Shown here: positions 1-5,341 of the stretch, one piece after another | How positions within the stretch are numbered: the stretch's first letter is position 1 | Layout: each line of letters begins with the position of its first letter | Assembly: GCA_031258755.1 (NCBI GenBank) | Contig: JAIRMK010000194.1 | Span: 1 to 5,341, forward strand | Origin: Prevotellaceae bacterium | GTDB lineage: Bacteria; Bacteroidota; Bacteroidia; Bacteroidales; UBA932 | Direction: 5' to 3' | Length of the DNA: 5,341 nt | Notes under the pieces: model-generated | The model's input: the letters and a program-made list of their open reading frames with translations, nothing else | The model's database searches: none | What the model was told of the DNA's origin: nothing | Position numbers and translations under genes: made by a program

Positions 1-398
1 TACGTACTTTCCAACGCAGCCGACGAGGACATGCCCGCGCCAAGCGGCACATTGCCTGCAAAAGCGGTGTCGAATCCGCCTACTTTCACGCCGCGTTTTA
101 TCATTTCCCGGCAGATACCAAAAATATATCTTGCCCAACTTTGTGCAGGTATATCTTCTTCCTGCAGTCCAAATTCCGCCTGTTCATTGAGGTCTATGGC
201 ATACGCCCTGACCGTTCCGTCTCCCGCAGGTTTAATCGCAGCCATAATGCCTTTATCAATGGCGCCGGGGAACACAAACCCGCCGTTATAGTCGGTGTGT
301 TCGCCAATTAAATTGATACGCCCCGGCGAAGTATAAACGGATACATTACCATCGCCATATTTTTCCGCAAAAGCGGTTCTGATATTTTTTTCGTTCAT
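1..398 (-). CDS. galK: Galactokinase, N-terminal part (3' end outside window)
   Basis: GalK phosphorylates alpha-D-galactose to galactose-1-phosphate in the cytoplasm with ATP, the first committed step of the Leloir pathway. Reading from the ATG at 398-396, 132 complete codons are visible. Residues 24-40 hold the galactokinase signature SPGRINLIGEHTDYNGG, with the active-site arginine (R27) and the galactose-contacting EHTD. Residues 115-130 hold the GHMP-kinase phosphate-binding loop (GNVPLGAGMSSSAALE). The stretch WARYIFGICREMIKRG (88-103) closely resembles Bacteroides galactokinases as I remember them. The catalytic aspartate and the C-terminal half lie beyond the left edge, so integrity of the whole gene cannot be judged. 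The start follows the galM stop after one base (TAAAATG on the coding strand), so translation is probably coupled to galM. No strong Shine-Dalgarno is visible, which is normal for Bacteroidota. Identification is very secure. Confidence 0.97.
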   Translation of the reverse strand, partial: MNEKNIRTAFAEKYGDGNVSVYTSPGRINLIGEHTDYNGGFVFPGAIDKGIMAAIKPAGDGTVRAYAIDLNEQAEFGLQEEDIPAQSWARYIFGICREMIKRGVKVGGFDTAFAGNVPLGAGMSSSAALEST

Positions 399-399
399 T

Positions 400-1536
400 T
401 TATTCTGCTACTTTAAATTTATAAATACAGGTATGCGTATATACTTCGCCCGGATTTAAACGGGTGGAGGGGAAAGCCGGTTGATTGGGACTATCCGGAA
501 AATGCTGTGTTTCCAAAGCCAGCGATTCTCTAAAGGCTATCGGCTTCCCATATTTGCCGTTGGCTTTTCCGTCGAAAAAGTTACCGCTGTAAAACTGCAC
601 GCCCGGTTGGTCGGTATATACTTCCATGATCCGTCCGCTCTGGGGCTCATACAACGTCACGGCCAATGCAACGGCCGGTTTCTTCGTAGCGCCCAGCACC
701 CAATTGTGGTCATAGCCCGAGCCATTTTTTAATTGCAGGTGGTCGTGATCAATCCGGTCGCCGATGCGCACAGGCGTTCTGAAATCAAAAGGCGTTCCGT
801 CCACCGGCAACAGTTCGCCGGTAGGTATCAGCACGGTGTTTACCGGCGTGATGTGGTCAGCGTGAATGGTCAGGATGTGGTCGATGATGCTGCCGTTGCC
901 CTCGCCCTTCAGGTTAAAAAACGTATGGTTAGACAAGTTCACCACTGTGGGCTTGTCGGTTTCCGCTTCATAAGTAATTTTAAACTCATTTTCCGGCGTT
1001 ACGCTGTATTCTACCGCTATTTTCAAGTTGCCGGGGAAGCCCTCATCTCCGTCGGGCGAGTGATATGAAAAGCGCACAGCCGTGGCGCTGACACTGTCCA
1101 CCTGCCACACCACCCTGTCGAGGCCGTGCAGGCCGCCATGCAGGGTTTGCCCGTTGTTATTTTGAGGCAAGTGATATTCCTCACCGTCGAGTTTAAACGC
1201 GCCGTTGGCAATACGATTGGCATAGCGACCCACGATGGAGCCCAGGAAGCGCTCGCCCTCGTTGTTGATATACCGTTCAATATTTTCGTAACCCACCGAC
1301 ACATCGCTGTAGCGGCCGTTTTTATCGGGCGCCCACAAAGACACTACACGCAAGCCGTAGTTGGTAACCTGCAACACCAGGCCATTGCCCGATTTTAAGG
1401 TGTATAACGACACCGGTTCGCCATTAATTACCGTATCAAAAGCCGCTTTGTCGAGCAATGATACTTCTTCACTGCTACCTCCCGCGCAAGCGGACAGCAG
1501 CGGTGCAAACGCCAAAGAATACATTATTTTCTTCAT
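400..1536 (-). CDS. galM: Aldose 1-epimerase (mutarotase), lipoprotein form
   Basis: GalM interconverts the beta and alpha anomers of galactose (and glucose), supplying the alpha form used by galactokinase. The 378-residue length fits the family plus an export signal. The N-terminus MKKIMYSLAFAPLLSAC is a short lipoprotein signal, with lipobox LSA-C and the acylated cysteine at 17. It is followed by AGGSSEE, so the mature protein should be lipid-anchored in the periplasm or outer membrane rather than cytosolic. Family landmarks are all present: GRYANRI with R108, LHGG with H133, LSNHTFFNL with the catalytic H204, GYDHNW with D276, and LETQHFPDSPN with the catalytic base E342. No active-site residue is missing. 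A TAnnTTTG promoter word lies 26-33 bases upstream of the ATG and galK starts one base after the stop, so galM-galK is probably one transcript. In Bacteroides a sugar MFS transporter gene commonly sits near this pair; none lies between them here. Confidence 0.96.
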   Translation of the reverse strand: MKKIMYSLAFAPLLSACAGGSSEEVSLLDKAAFDTVINGEPVSLYTLKSGNGLVLQVTNYGLRVVSLWAPDKNGRYSDVSVGYENIERYINNEGERFLGSIVGRYANRIANGAFKLDGEEYHLPQNNNGQTLHGGLHGLDRVVWQVDSVSATAVRFSYHSPDGDEGFPGNLKIAVEYSVTPENEFKITYEAETDKPTVVNLSNHTFFNLKGEGNGSIIDHILTIHADHITPVNTVLIPTGELLPVDGTPFDFRTPVRIGDRIDHDHLQLKNGSGYDHNWVLGATKKPAVALAVTLYEPQSGRIMEVYTDQPGVQFYSGNFFDGKANGKYGKPIAFRESLALETQHFPDSPNQPAFPSTRLNPGEVYTHTCIYKFKVAE

Positions 1537-1561
1537 AAGTTACACATTTTATAATTTAGCA

Positions 1562-1569
1562 CAAAGATA
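1562..1569 (-). promoter_or_regulatory. Predicted Bacteroidota -7 promoter element upstream of galM
   Basis: On the coding strand the word TATCTTTG matches the Bacteroidota sigma-ABfr -7 consensus TAnnTTTG. It lies in the 48-bp AT-rich gap between the glycosidase remnant and galM, with its 3' edge 25 bases before the galM ATG, giving a predicted leader of about 20 nt. No clear -33 TTG/TTTG element is seen at the expected distance; that stretch is a run of A and T. The position suggests galM-galK can be transcribed independently of the upstream genes. Confidence 0.55.
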
Positions 1570-1584
1570 ATAAAAATATTTAAA

Positions 1585-2496
1585 TCACCGTATTACCGGA
1601 AAAGCCGAAATGCGCAGGCGGGCAGCGCCCATAGGAATTAAGGTGATTTCTTCCACCGGTTCGCCGGCCGGCACAGGACTTTGCGGCACAAAAGCGCAAA
1701 GGCCGTGTTCGTCGATTTTCCATCCGGGAATTTTTGCACCTTTCGCCTTGACGGCAAGAGGGACGGACGCTACAGTGAATGGGAAATTATCGGCGGGCCA
1801 TGTTTTTTTGATGACCTCAAACGAGGCGGTCAAATCCGAAGCATCAAATATTAATCCGTAATTCCATGACGACAGCGGGCTGATTTCATAAGACGGCCAC
1901 TGGGAAGGATCGGCGGAAGCTTGCCATCCGGAATCCCACTGCGTGGTTTTTGCGCTGTTCTTTTGGATATATTTTTCGTCTATCTGAAGCGAAAACGTCA
2001 GTGGCCCGTAATTCAGGCTGACGCTGTTCCCATTTTGCGCCCACGTGTCGAGCGACAAATGCATCGGCAATGTCAGTTCCACCACATCGCCTGCCGACCA
2101 CGTCCGCTCGATGCGCAGGTATTGGGCAGCCGGAGCCGTTACAGAACTTGTTTGTCCGTCGGCGGCAATAATTTTTGCTGTGGCTTCGGCGCACCATTCG
2201 GGAATGCGGAGATACAACGGAAAGGTAACACGGTTGGCTTCACGGACAACGATACGCACCGTTTCATTGAAAGGATACCGCGTTGTTTGCTCCAGACAGA
2301 TATTTTCCCTTTTTCCCGCCTTAGCGTTCACCGTGCTTTCGGCATACTGCGACAGCAGCAGCGGCGAGCGATTTGAGATGTAGTTCACACTGGCGCTTCC
2401 TGTACACGGACGCGCAACAATGTCGTATGCGGCGTGGCGTTCACAGCCTGCAAAAGCCACAGCACAAAAAAACACCGGAAGGAGTAGATTTTTCAT
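1585..2496 (-). CDS. Truncated DUF1680/GH127-type glycosidase: lipoprotein signal fused to C-terminal beta-sandwich region; probable pseudogene
   Basis: The intact family (DUF1680, GH127-like beta-L-arabinofuranosidases) has an N-terminal (alpha/alpha)6 catalytic barrel followed by beta-sandwich domains, usually 600-800 residues in total. This ORF has only 303. Residues 1-18 (MKNLLLPVFFCAVAFAGC) are a lipoprotein signal with cysteine 18, although Phe at -3 makes the lipobox imperfect. From about residue 50 onward the sequence is family C-terminus: YAESTVNAKAG (51-61), TRYPF (72-76), FPLYLRIPEWC (92-102), IERTWSAGDVVELTLPM (129-145), NYGPLTFSL (162-170), WNYGL (211-215) and ITLIPMGAARLRISAFPV (284-301). 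The barrel with its catalytic Glu and Cys cluster is absent, and residues 19-49 match nothing I recognise. A large internal deletion that kept the export signal explains this best; an assembly collapse is possible. It should not hydrolyse glycans, though a sugar-binding role cannot be excluded. The 30-bp upstream gap has no TAnnTTTG word, so it may be read through from the upstream genes. Confidence 0.8.
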   Translation of the reverse strand: MKNLLLPVFFCAVAFAGCERHAAYDIVARPCTGSASVNYISNRSPLLLSQYAESTVNAKAGKRENICLEQTTRYPFNETVRIVVREANRVTFPLYLRIPEWCAEATAKIIAADGQTSSVTAPAAQYLRIERTWSAGDVVELTLPMHLSLDTWAQNGNSVSLNYGPLTFSLQIDEKYIQKNSAKTTQWDSGWQASADPSQWPSYEISPLSSWNYGLIFDASDLTASFEVIKKTWPADNFPFTVASVPLAVKAKGAKIPGWKIDEHGLCAFVPQSPVPAGEPVEEITLIPMGAARLRISAFPVIR

Positions 2497-2526
2497 GGTG
2501 ATTAGTATTTATAATTAAGTACAATG

Positions 2527-2877
2527 TCATGTAATTCCTGCTGCGATCTTCTTTATCTGTTCCTTATTCGCAGGAAGATAATTGATAATAATATCCCAAA
2601 TAATTTCATAGTCAATACCAAAATACTCGTGAGATATTTTGTTCCACAACAAATACATTTCAGACCAAGGCACTTCAGGGTGATGTTCCTTAATGCCTGA
2701 AGGTATGTTTTTTGCCGCTTCGCCTATAATTTCAAGATTACGGATTACGGCGTCAACAGTTTTATAATCCTTCTTAAAACTCGTGAAATCATGGCCTTTG
2801 GTGTACTCAAAAACACGATCTATGGCGAACAGCAGATCGTCAAAAAACATTTTGTAAGTTCTATCTTTCTCTCTCAT
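2527..2877 (-). CDS. hepT: HepT-like HEPN (DUF86) protein, toxin partner of the MntA-type gene, with altered active site
   Basis: HEPN proteins of the HepT/DUF86 type are small all-helical RNases that act as the toxin in HepT/MntA modules. The 116-residue length is typical. The hallmark helix is clear: RNLEIIGEAAKNIP (46-59), then HHPEVPWSEMYLLWNKISHE and YFGIDYEIIWDII up to residue 97. The family active site is R-x4-H-x-Y, normally seen as MRNK-(L/I)-x-HEYFG. Here the histidine (H83) and the tyrosine (Y85) are present. In known modules that tyrosine is the target of AMPylation by MntA. The arginine position is W78, codon TGG at 2646-2644, one C-to-T change from CGG. RNase activity is therefore probably lost or changed; this is inference from the motif. 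The ATG shares one base with the stop of the upstream MntA gene (TAATG), implying translational coupling. The coding sequence is markedly AT-rich beside the sugar genes. Confidence 0.93.
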   Translation of the reverse strand: MREKDRTYKMFFDDLLFAIDRVFEYTKGHDFTSFKKDYKTVDAVIRNLEIIGEAAKNIPSGIKEHHPEVPWSEMYLLWNKISHEYFGIDYEIIWDIIINYLPANKEQIKKIAAGIT

Positions 2878-3167
2878 TAAATGTAATGCAATTGGGTTAA
2901 TATAGAGGAGGCTATTTGCTCCTTCAAGGCCGTACGAGTGACCAGGTCCACCTTTCTTTCAAATATTTTTTCAAGGTACATTTCCAAAGAAAAAAAGCGC
3001 CATCCTATGGGTTTTTCCAACTCTATCAAAAGGTCTATATCGCTTTTTTCTGTGGGCGTTCCGTTAGCAAAAGAACCAAACAAGCCAATCTTTGATACGG
3101 CGTAGTTCTGCTGAAGAGAGGGCTTCAATTCTTCTAATTTGCGTATTATTTCATTACCTGTTATCAT
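2877..3167 (-). CDS. mntA: MntA-type minimal nucleotidyltransferase antitoxin
   Basis: This 96-residue protein belongs to the minimal nucleotidyltransferase (MNT) family of the DNA polymerase beta superfamily. In characterised HepT/MntA modules it silences the HEPN toxin by adding AMP units from ATP to a tyrosine near the toxin active site. The catalytic motif GS-x10-D-x-D is complete: G31 S32, ten residues, D43, I44, D45, in the context GLFGSFANGTPTEKSDIDLL. A third acidic residue, D74 in ERKVDLVTR, fits the third metal-binding position. Nothing appears broken, in contrast to its HEPN partner. The gene starts 3 nt after the Uma2 stop and overlaps the HEPN start by one base, so the three genes are almost certainly co-transcribed. 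A GGAGG lies upstream but about 17 nt from the ATG, too far to be a convincing ribosome site; it is also part of the Uma2 coding end. Confidence 0.94.
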   Translation of the reverse strand: MITGNEIIRKLEELKPSLQQNYAVSKIGLFGSFANGTPTEKSDIDLLIELEKPIGWRFFSLEMYLEKIFERKVDLVTRTALKEQIASSILTQLHYI

Positions 3168-3170
3168 ATT

Positions 3171-3749
3171 TTACCCGATTATTTCCTCCAAATTTATTTC
3201 GAGCCCGTTAAAGATATGCACCGGTATTGTTCCGGTTTCATACACCGTTCCCTCGTCATACTTTCCGTCGGGCTGCAACAGGAACACTTTTACGCCATCC
3301 GACGGAAACACCACCCAGTACTCGCGCACGCCGGACGCTTCATAGAGGGCGAACTTCTCGGTGAGGTCATATTTACTTGTGGAAAGCGACTGCACTTCCG
3401 CAATAAAGTCGGGAGCGCCGAGACATCCACGGCGGTCAATTTTTGCCGGGTCGCACACGATACAAATGTCGGGCTGCACAACAGTATTAATCCGGTTATC
3501 TTCCCTTTCACCGTTCTTCGGCAACCGCACGTCAAAGGGCGCTGAAAAGACTTTGCACTTCCCTTTGTTCTTTTTAACGAGATGGTACAATTCGCTGGAT
3601 AGTTTTAGAAGCACTTCCTGATGTTGCGCCGCAGGTGCGGGCGACATCAGCTTAATCAATCCGTCCAACAATTCCCTGCGTGTATTGTCCCACCATGTGT
3701 AATAGTCGGCGTAAGTATATCGTTTGTTAAGGTCTAATGAAAGTTCCAT
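3171..3749 (-). CDS. Uma2 family (DUF820) PD-(D/E)XK nuclease-like protein
   Basis: Uma2 proteins have a restriction-endonuclease-like fold and are usually annotated as putative endonucleases; their substrate and biological role are generally unknown. The 192-residue length is normal. The N-terminal pattern LDLNKRYTYADYYTWW (5-20), RRELLDG (24-30) and MSPAPAAQHQ (35-44) is typical. The core follows: VVQPDICIV (90-98) with the metal-binding D94, GAPDFIAEV (111-119) with E118, STSKYDL (123-129), then EKFALYEASGVREYWVV (131-147). Candidate active-site lysines are K126 and K132. The common EVLSPST motif reads EVQSLST here, a mild deviation. The ATG at 3749 matches the family start, and a -7 promoter word ends 14 bases upstream. 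The gene leads a three-gene array with mntA and hepT (3-nt spacing to mntA), suggesting joint expression. Whether it works with the toxin-antitoxin pair is unknown. Confidence 0.92.
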   Translation of the reverse strand: MELSLDLNKRYTYADYYTWWDNTRRELLDGLIKLMSPAPAAQHQEVLLKLSSELYHLVKKNKGKCKVFSAPFDVRLPKNGEREDNRINTVVQPDICIVCDPAKIDRRGCLGAPDFIAEVQSLSTSKYDLTEKFALYEASGVREYWVVFPSDGVKVFLLQPDGKYDEGTVYETGTIPVHIFNGLEINLEEIIG

Positions 3750-3763
3750 AGCGCTTTTTTACA

Positions 3764-3771
3764 CAAATATA
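3764..3771 (-). promoter_or_regulatory. Predicted Bacteroidota -7 promoter element upstream of the Uma2-mntA-hepT array
   Basis: The coding strand reads TATATTTG, an exact match to TAnnTTTG, inside the 38-bp AT-rich gap between the receptor stop and the Uma2 start. Only 14 bases separate the end of the box from the ATG, so the predicted transcript leader is very short (roughly 10 nt or less). No convincing -33 TTG is visible at the usual spacing; the corresponding stretch overlaps the 3' end of the receptor gene. It could drive the whole three-gene array. Confidence 0.5.
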
Positions 3772-3787
3772 AACATTTTTTAGAAAA

Positions 3788-5341
3788 TCACCGTAGCGAC
3801 ACGTTTACTCCGCCGAACACCGTAACCCCCGGCATCGGATAACCGGTAAGAATTTGGTAGTCGCGACCGGTAAGATTTTCCCCTTTTATAAAAAATCCGA
3901 GCCATTGCAGCGGCTGAAAGGACACCTTGGCGTCAAGCACCGCAAAGGTTTCAATTGCCGGACTGGCGCCGGTTTCGGAATATAGGCCGTCGATAAACCG
4001 GTAGTTAGCGCCAAAATTCCACCGATTTAAACGGTAATTGGCCGCAAGGAAGATTTGGTGTTCGGGCGAGTACAAAAGCGGCGTGTCCATGTGCAAATAG
4101 GAATAATTACCTTGCAGGTTGAAGTTTTTGAGGGCATGCCACCGGAAAGAAAACTCAAATCCTTTATTCAAAAACTCGCCGGTGTTTACATTTCTGAAAT
4201 TGGGATATGAGCCCACTGTTTGTATCTGGTTCTTTCCATCGGCAAGGTAGCCGGCAAGTTCCAATGCAAGGCGGCCATCGAAAAATGTTTGCTCCACGGC
4301 AACTTCATAATTCCACATGCGTTCGGGCTCGAGATCAGGATTGGCGCCCGCCCAGCCTGCCTTGTAATATAATTCGCGAATATTCGGACTGCGGAAACCC
4401 TTGGAAACAGAGGCTTTCAATACAGTATGCCGGCATGGCCGATAGGCCAGTCCCGCCTGCGGAATCCACTCGTGTCCGAATCGCTCATTACGTTCCAAAC
4501 GTACACCCGCATTCAGTGTTACCTTTTCAAACAACGTCTGCTGCATAATAAGATAACCCGCGACTTCATACAAAGAGGTATCCACATTCACCTCATCAGG
4601 CGCATGACCGTGGTAGTCGTCCCAAGCCTTGCCGCCGAAATTTTTAAAATCAAAACCTATGGTAACCATATTGCCCTTTATCGGTTGAAACACCTGATAC
4701 CACACAATACCGTAATTATGATCTTTAGACCGAAAATAATAATTAGGTTGCGGCTCACCCTCTTTATGTCCGTCATTAATTTCATGGTCGCCAAAATTAT
4801 AAAAGAATTTCAAGGCCCCAAGGGTTTTTTCATAATTATTTTCCAATGATACGGAAGCCACTCCCCTAAGAATATCGGCAATATTATCGAACATTGGCGC
4901 CGCTTCCGGACCCGGATTTTGCACATTGAAAGAGGCAAGACTTACATCACCCCATAGTTTGAAATGATCGGAAAGCTTGTAGCCCAACTTGGCATAACCA
5001 TTAGTGATGTGAAAATCGGAGCGGGGACGATAACCGTCGGTGCGGTCATGGTTCAACGAAACAAAAGCGTCGAATTTCCCGGTTTTAACACCTGTGTTCC
5101 CCATATATTTTTGGGTGTTGTAAGAGCCATACATCAGGCGGGCGTTGGCGTTCCAGCCGTCGGTGTGTGGCGCCCGGGTGATGATATTCACCACACCGCC
5201 CATGGCATTACTGCCATACAGGATAGACGCCGGGCCACGAACCACTTCTACTTTTTCTACATCTGAAGCCACATAAGCATCAGGCATGTGATGCCCCATG
5301 ACGCCCATGTATTGCGGGTGACCGTCGATGAGCACCAATAC
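3788..5341 (-). CDS. TonB-dependent outer-membrane receptor, C-terminal part (5' end outside window)
   Basis: This is a TonB-dependent receptor that imports a ligand across the outer membrane with energy from TonB-ExbBD. The frame is open through position 5341 (517 codons visible), so the true start, signal peptide, TonB box and most of the plug lie beyond the right edge; the TTG at 5338 is an internal leucine codon. The first visible residues are the end of the plug: VLIDGHPQYMG, then VEKVEVVRGPASILYGSNAM and GGVVNIITR, a strongly conserved block. The rest is beta-barrel with alternating aromatic strands, including SKGFRSPNIRELYY, NPDLEPERMWNYEVAVEQ and, near the end, GENLTGRDYQILTGYPMPG. 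The plug resembles siderophore/cobalamin/metal-type receptors more than the SusC type, and no SusD gene follows; the substrate cannot be told from this fragment. The protein ends VNVSLR, without the usual terminal aromatic residue. Confidence 0.95.
   Translation of the reverse strand, partial: VLVLIDGHPQYMGVMGHHMPDAYVASDVEKVEVVRGPASILYGSNAMGGVVNIITRAPHTDGWNANARLMYGSYNTQKYMGNTGVKTGKFDAFVSLNHDRTDGYRPRSDFHITNGYAKLGYKLSDHFKLWGDVSLASFNVQNPGPEAAPMFDNIADILRGVASVSLENNYEKTLGALKFFYNFGDHEINDGHKEGEPQPNYYFRSKDHNYGIVWYQVFQPIKGNMVTIGFDFKNFGGKAWDDYHGHAPDEVNVDTSLYEVAGYLIMQQTLFEKVTLNAGVRLERNERFGHEWIPQAGLAYRPCRHTVLKASVSKGFRSPNIRELYYKAGWAGANPDLEPERMWNYEVAVEQTFFDGRLALELAGYLADGKNQIQTVGSYPNFRNVNTGEFLNKGFEFSFRWHALKNFNLQGNYSYLHMDTPLLYSPEHQIFLAANYRLNRWNFGANYRFIDGLYSETGASPAIETFAVLDAKVSFQPLQWLGFFIKGENLTGRDYQILTGYPMPGVTVFGGVNVSLR

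Noticed and set aside
31..291. Open frame on the plus strand opposite galK.
   Set aside because: The minus strand encodes unmistakable galactokinase motifs here; the plus-strand frame is a low-complexity Pro/Ser-rich shadow.
1570..1584. AT-rich self-complementary stretch after the glycosidase remnant (around AAATATTT) as a transcription terminator.
   Set aside because: It has no G/C stem of useful length and more likely belongs to the galM promoter region.
1921..2376. Open frame on the plus strand, 151 codons, opposite the glycosidase remnant.
   Set aside because: It is antisense to a frame with clear family motifs, and its translation is rich in Arg/Cys with no recognisable domain.
2503..2520. 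Imperfect dyad (GTAnTTAnnnnTAAnTAC) before the glycosidase remnant as an operator site.
   Set aside because: Only six matched, mostly A/T pairs per arm; too weak to call without conservation.
1582..3795. An 11-base word (aaatcaccgta on the plus strand) occurs at 1582-1592 and at 3785-3795, at the stop codons of the glycosidase remnant and the receptor, flanking the Uma2/toxin-antitoxin block.
   Set aside because: A few identical 11-mers are expected by chance in a window of this size, and neither copy shows further similarity or insertion hallmarks.
4427..4849. Open frame on the plus strand, 140 codons, opposite the receptor gene.
   Set aside because: It is a shadow of the receptor beta-barrel coding strand with no domain or plausible start context.
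5336..5338. TTG at 5338-5336 as a start codon for the receptor.
   Set aside because: It is an internal leucine of the conserved plug segment, and the frame stays open to the window edge.

Overview
The window looks like chromosomal DNA from a member of the Bacteroidota, most likely Bacteroidales. Four things point there. The galactokinase N-terminus and the aldose 1-epimerase read like Bacteroides-type proteins. Two exported proteins carry lipoprotein signals. The right edge holds a TonB-dependent outer-membrane receptor. Two intergenic gaps carry the Bacteroidota -7 promoter word TAnnTTTG. Every supported gene lies on the minus strand, so transcription runs from right (5341) to left (1). Gaps are 48 bases or shorter, so there is no large non-coding stretch. 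I see no tRNA, rRNA, CRISPR array or insertion sequence.

In transcription order there are three blocks. Block 1 (5341-3788) is the C-terminal part of a TonB-dependent receptor: the end of the plug and the whole beta-barrel, with the N-terminus outside the window. Block 2 (3749-2527) is a tight three-gene array: a Uma2-family PD-(D/E)XK nuclease-like protein, a MntA-type minimal nucleotidyltransferase and a HepT-type HEPN protein. Spacings are 3 nt and then a 1-nt stop/start overlap. A consensus -7 box lies immediately upstream of the first gene, so the array is probably one transcript. The last two genes form a recognisable MntA/HepT toxin-antitoxin pair, but the HEPN active-site arginine is a tryptophan here, so the toxin is probably catalytically dead or altered. 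Block 3 (2496-1) concerns sugars. It starts with a lipoprotein-signal ORF fused directly to the C-terminal beta-sandwich part of a DUF1680/GH127-type glycosidase, with the catalytic barrel missing. A promoter-bearing gap follows, then a lipoprotein aldose 1-epimerase (galM) and a galactokinase (galK) cut by the left edge. galM and galK are separated by one base.

Functionally, galM and galK form the entry to galactose catabolism (beta- to alpha-galactose, then galactose-1-phosphate). The glycosidase remnant suggests a formerly more complete glycan-degradation locus, perhaps for arabinofuranose-containing plant glycans. The nuclease/toxin-antitoxin block is visibly more AT-rich in its MntA/HepT part than its neighbours and looks like an inserted accessory module. 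The most notable observations are the R-to-W change in HepT, the barrel-less glycosidase, and the Uma2-MntA-HepT arrangement. All family assignments come from motif recognition by eye, without database searches.
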